Positions 33,301 to 33,515 of a DNA stretch of 33,515 bases are shown here, one piece after another. The stretch's first letter is position 1. Each line of letters begins with the position of its first letter. The notes beneath the pieces are model-generated. The model was not told the origin of the DNA, did no database searches, and saw only the letters and a program-made list of their open reading frames with translations. The DNA comes from Rhizobium leucaenae USDA 9039. Lineage in GTDB: Bacteria; Pseudomonadota; Alphaproteobacteria; Rhizobiales; Rhizobiaceae. Position numbers and translations under genes: made by a program. Location: contig NZ_AUFB01000041.1 of NCBI RefSeq assembly GCF_000426285.1, positions 1 to 33,515 on the forward strand, read 5' to 3'.

Positions 33301-33515
33301 ATGGATAACAACAATGCTTGTGTCTTAGTCGACGGCCATAGTGCCGAATTGAAACTTCGATCAAGCACGATCGGTCCGAACGTCCTCGGCATTGGATCCC
33401 TCTACGAGCAGACGAAGATGTTCACCTATGATCCTGGCTTCACTTCGACTGCGTCGTGCGAGTCCAGCATCACCTTTATTGATGGCGACGAAGGCGTTCT
33501 GCTGCATCGCGGTTA
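33301..33515 (+). CDS. gltA: Citrate synthase, 5' part (cut by the window edge)
   Basis: The first 71 residues are present. The segments IGPNVLGIGSLYEQTKMFTY, DPGFTSTASCESSITFIDG and DEGVLLHRGY are the conserved N-terminal region of type II (hexameric, NADH-sensitive type) citrate synthase. GAGGAA precedes the ATG. The first 20 residues (MDNNNACVLVDG) differ from the usual chromosomal rhizobial form as I recall it, so this may be a second, plasmid-type copy (R. tropici has such a gene, pcsA). With aceA it suggests a metabolic patch for acetate use. The IS3 element 87 nt upstream has probably cut it from its original upstream region. Confidence 0.9.
   Translation, partial: MDNNNACVLVDGHSAELKLRSSTIGPNVLGIGSLYEQTKMFTYDPGFTSTASCESSITFIDGDEGVLLHRG

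Overview
The window looks like accessory DNA of a Rhizobiaceae-type alphaproteobacterium, probably from a large plasmid or genomic island. This rests on the protein families (isocitrate lyase next to a short-chain-fatty-acyl-type regulator, a divergent second-type citrate synthase, rhizobial IS families), the moderately high GC and the density of IS remnants. No replication gene, tRNA or rRNA was seen. The species cannot be named from sequence alone.

Left third (1-12.6 kb) is a defence-like region broken up by mobile DNA. It holds an internally deleted IS5-type transposase, a membrane-anchored orphan gene, and a 1356-residue protein with an XRE helix-turn-helix, a PD-(D/E)XK-like domain, a degenerate P-loop and a long alpha-helical C-terminus. 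An intact IS1202/ISNCY-type element (6461-8991) follows, with terminal inverted repeats, a 5-bp target duplication and an extra passenger gene. Next is a two-gene SLATT membrane protein plus reverse transcriptase module (DRT-type anti-phage system), then a frameshifted Shedu (DUF4263) nuclease and a few small genes.

The middle (12.6-17.7 kb) is partly decayed: a DUF7146/Toprim primase-like pseudogene, a truncated HemN-like radical SAM gene that overlaps an intact PrnB-like/GNAT fusion gene, a second broken IS1202-type transposase, and an AAA+ ATPase scrap.

The most coherent system lies at 17.7-26.8 kb. A rightward operon encodes a small membrane protein, a TerY-like vWA protein, a PP2C phosphatase, a Ser/Thr-kinase-like membrane protein and an SH3-domain protein (a TerY-P-type signalling triad with extras). 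It runs head-on, with only 4 nt between stop codons, into a leftward operon hxsD-hxsB-hxsC-hxsA plus a ClpP-like periplasmic protein. HxsA carries six His-Xaa-Ser repeats and a peptidoglycan-binding domain; HxsB and HxsC are radical SAM maturases. Together they suggest a phospho-controlled envelope system built around a radical-SAM-modified, wall-binding HxS protein; the link between the two operons is inference.

The right end (27.5-33.5 kb) has a dead MFS transporter, then glyoxylate-shunt metabolism: an XRE/ImmA-like regulator divergent from aceA, a small conserved gene, an intact IS3-family element (31893-33213, 26-bp perfect inverted repeats, 3-bp duplication), and the start of a citrate synthase gene cut by the window edge.
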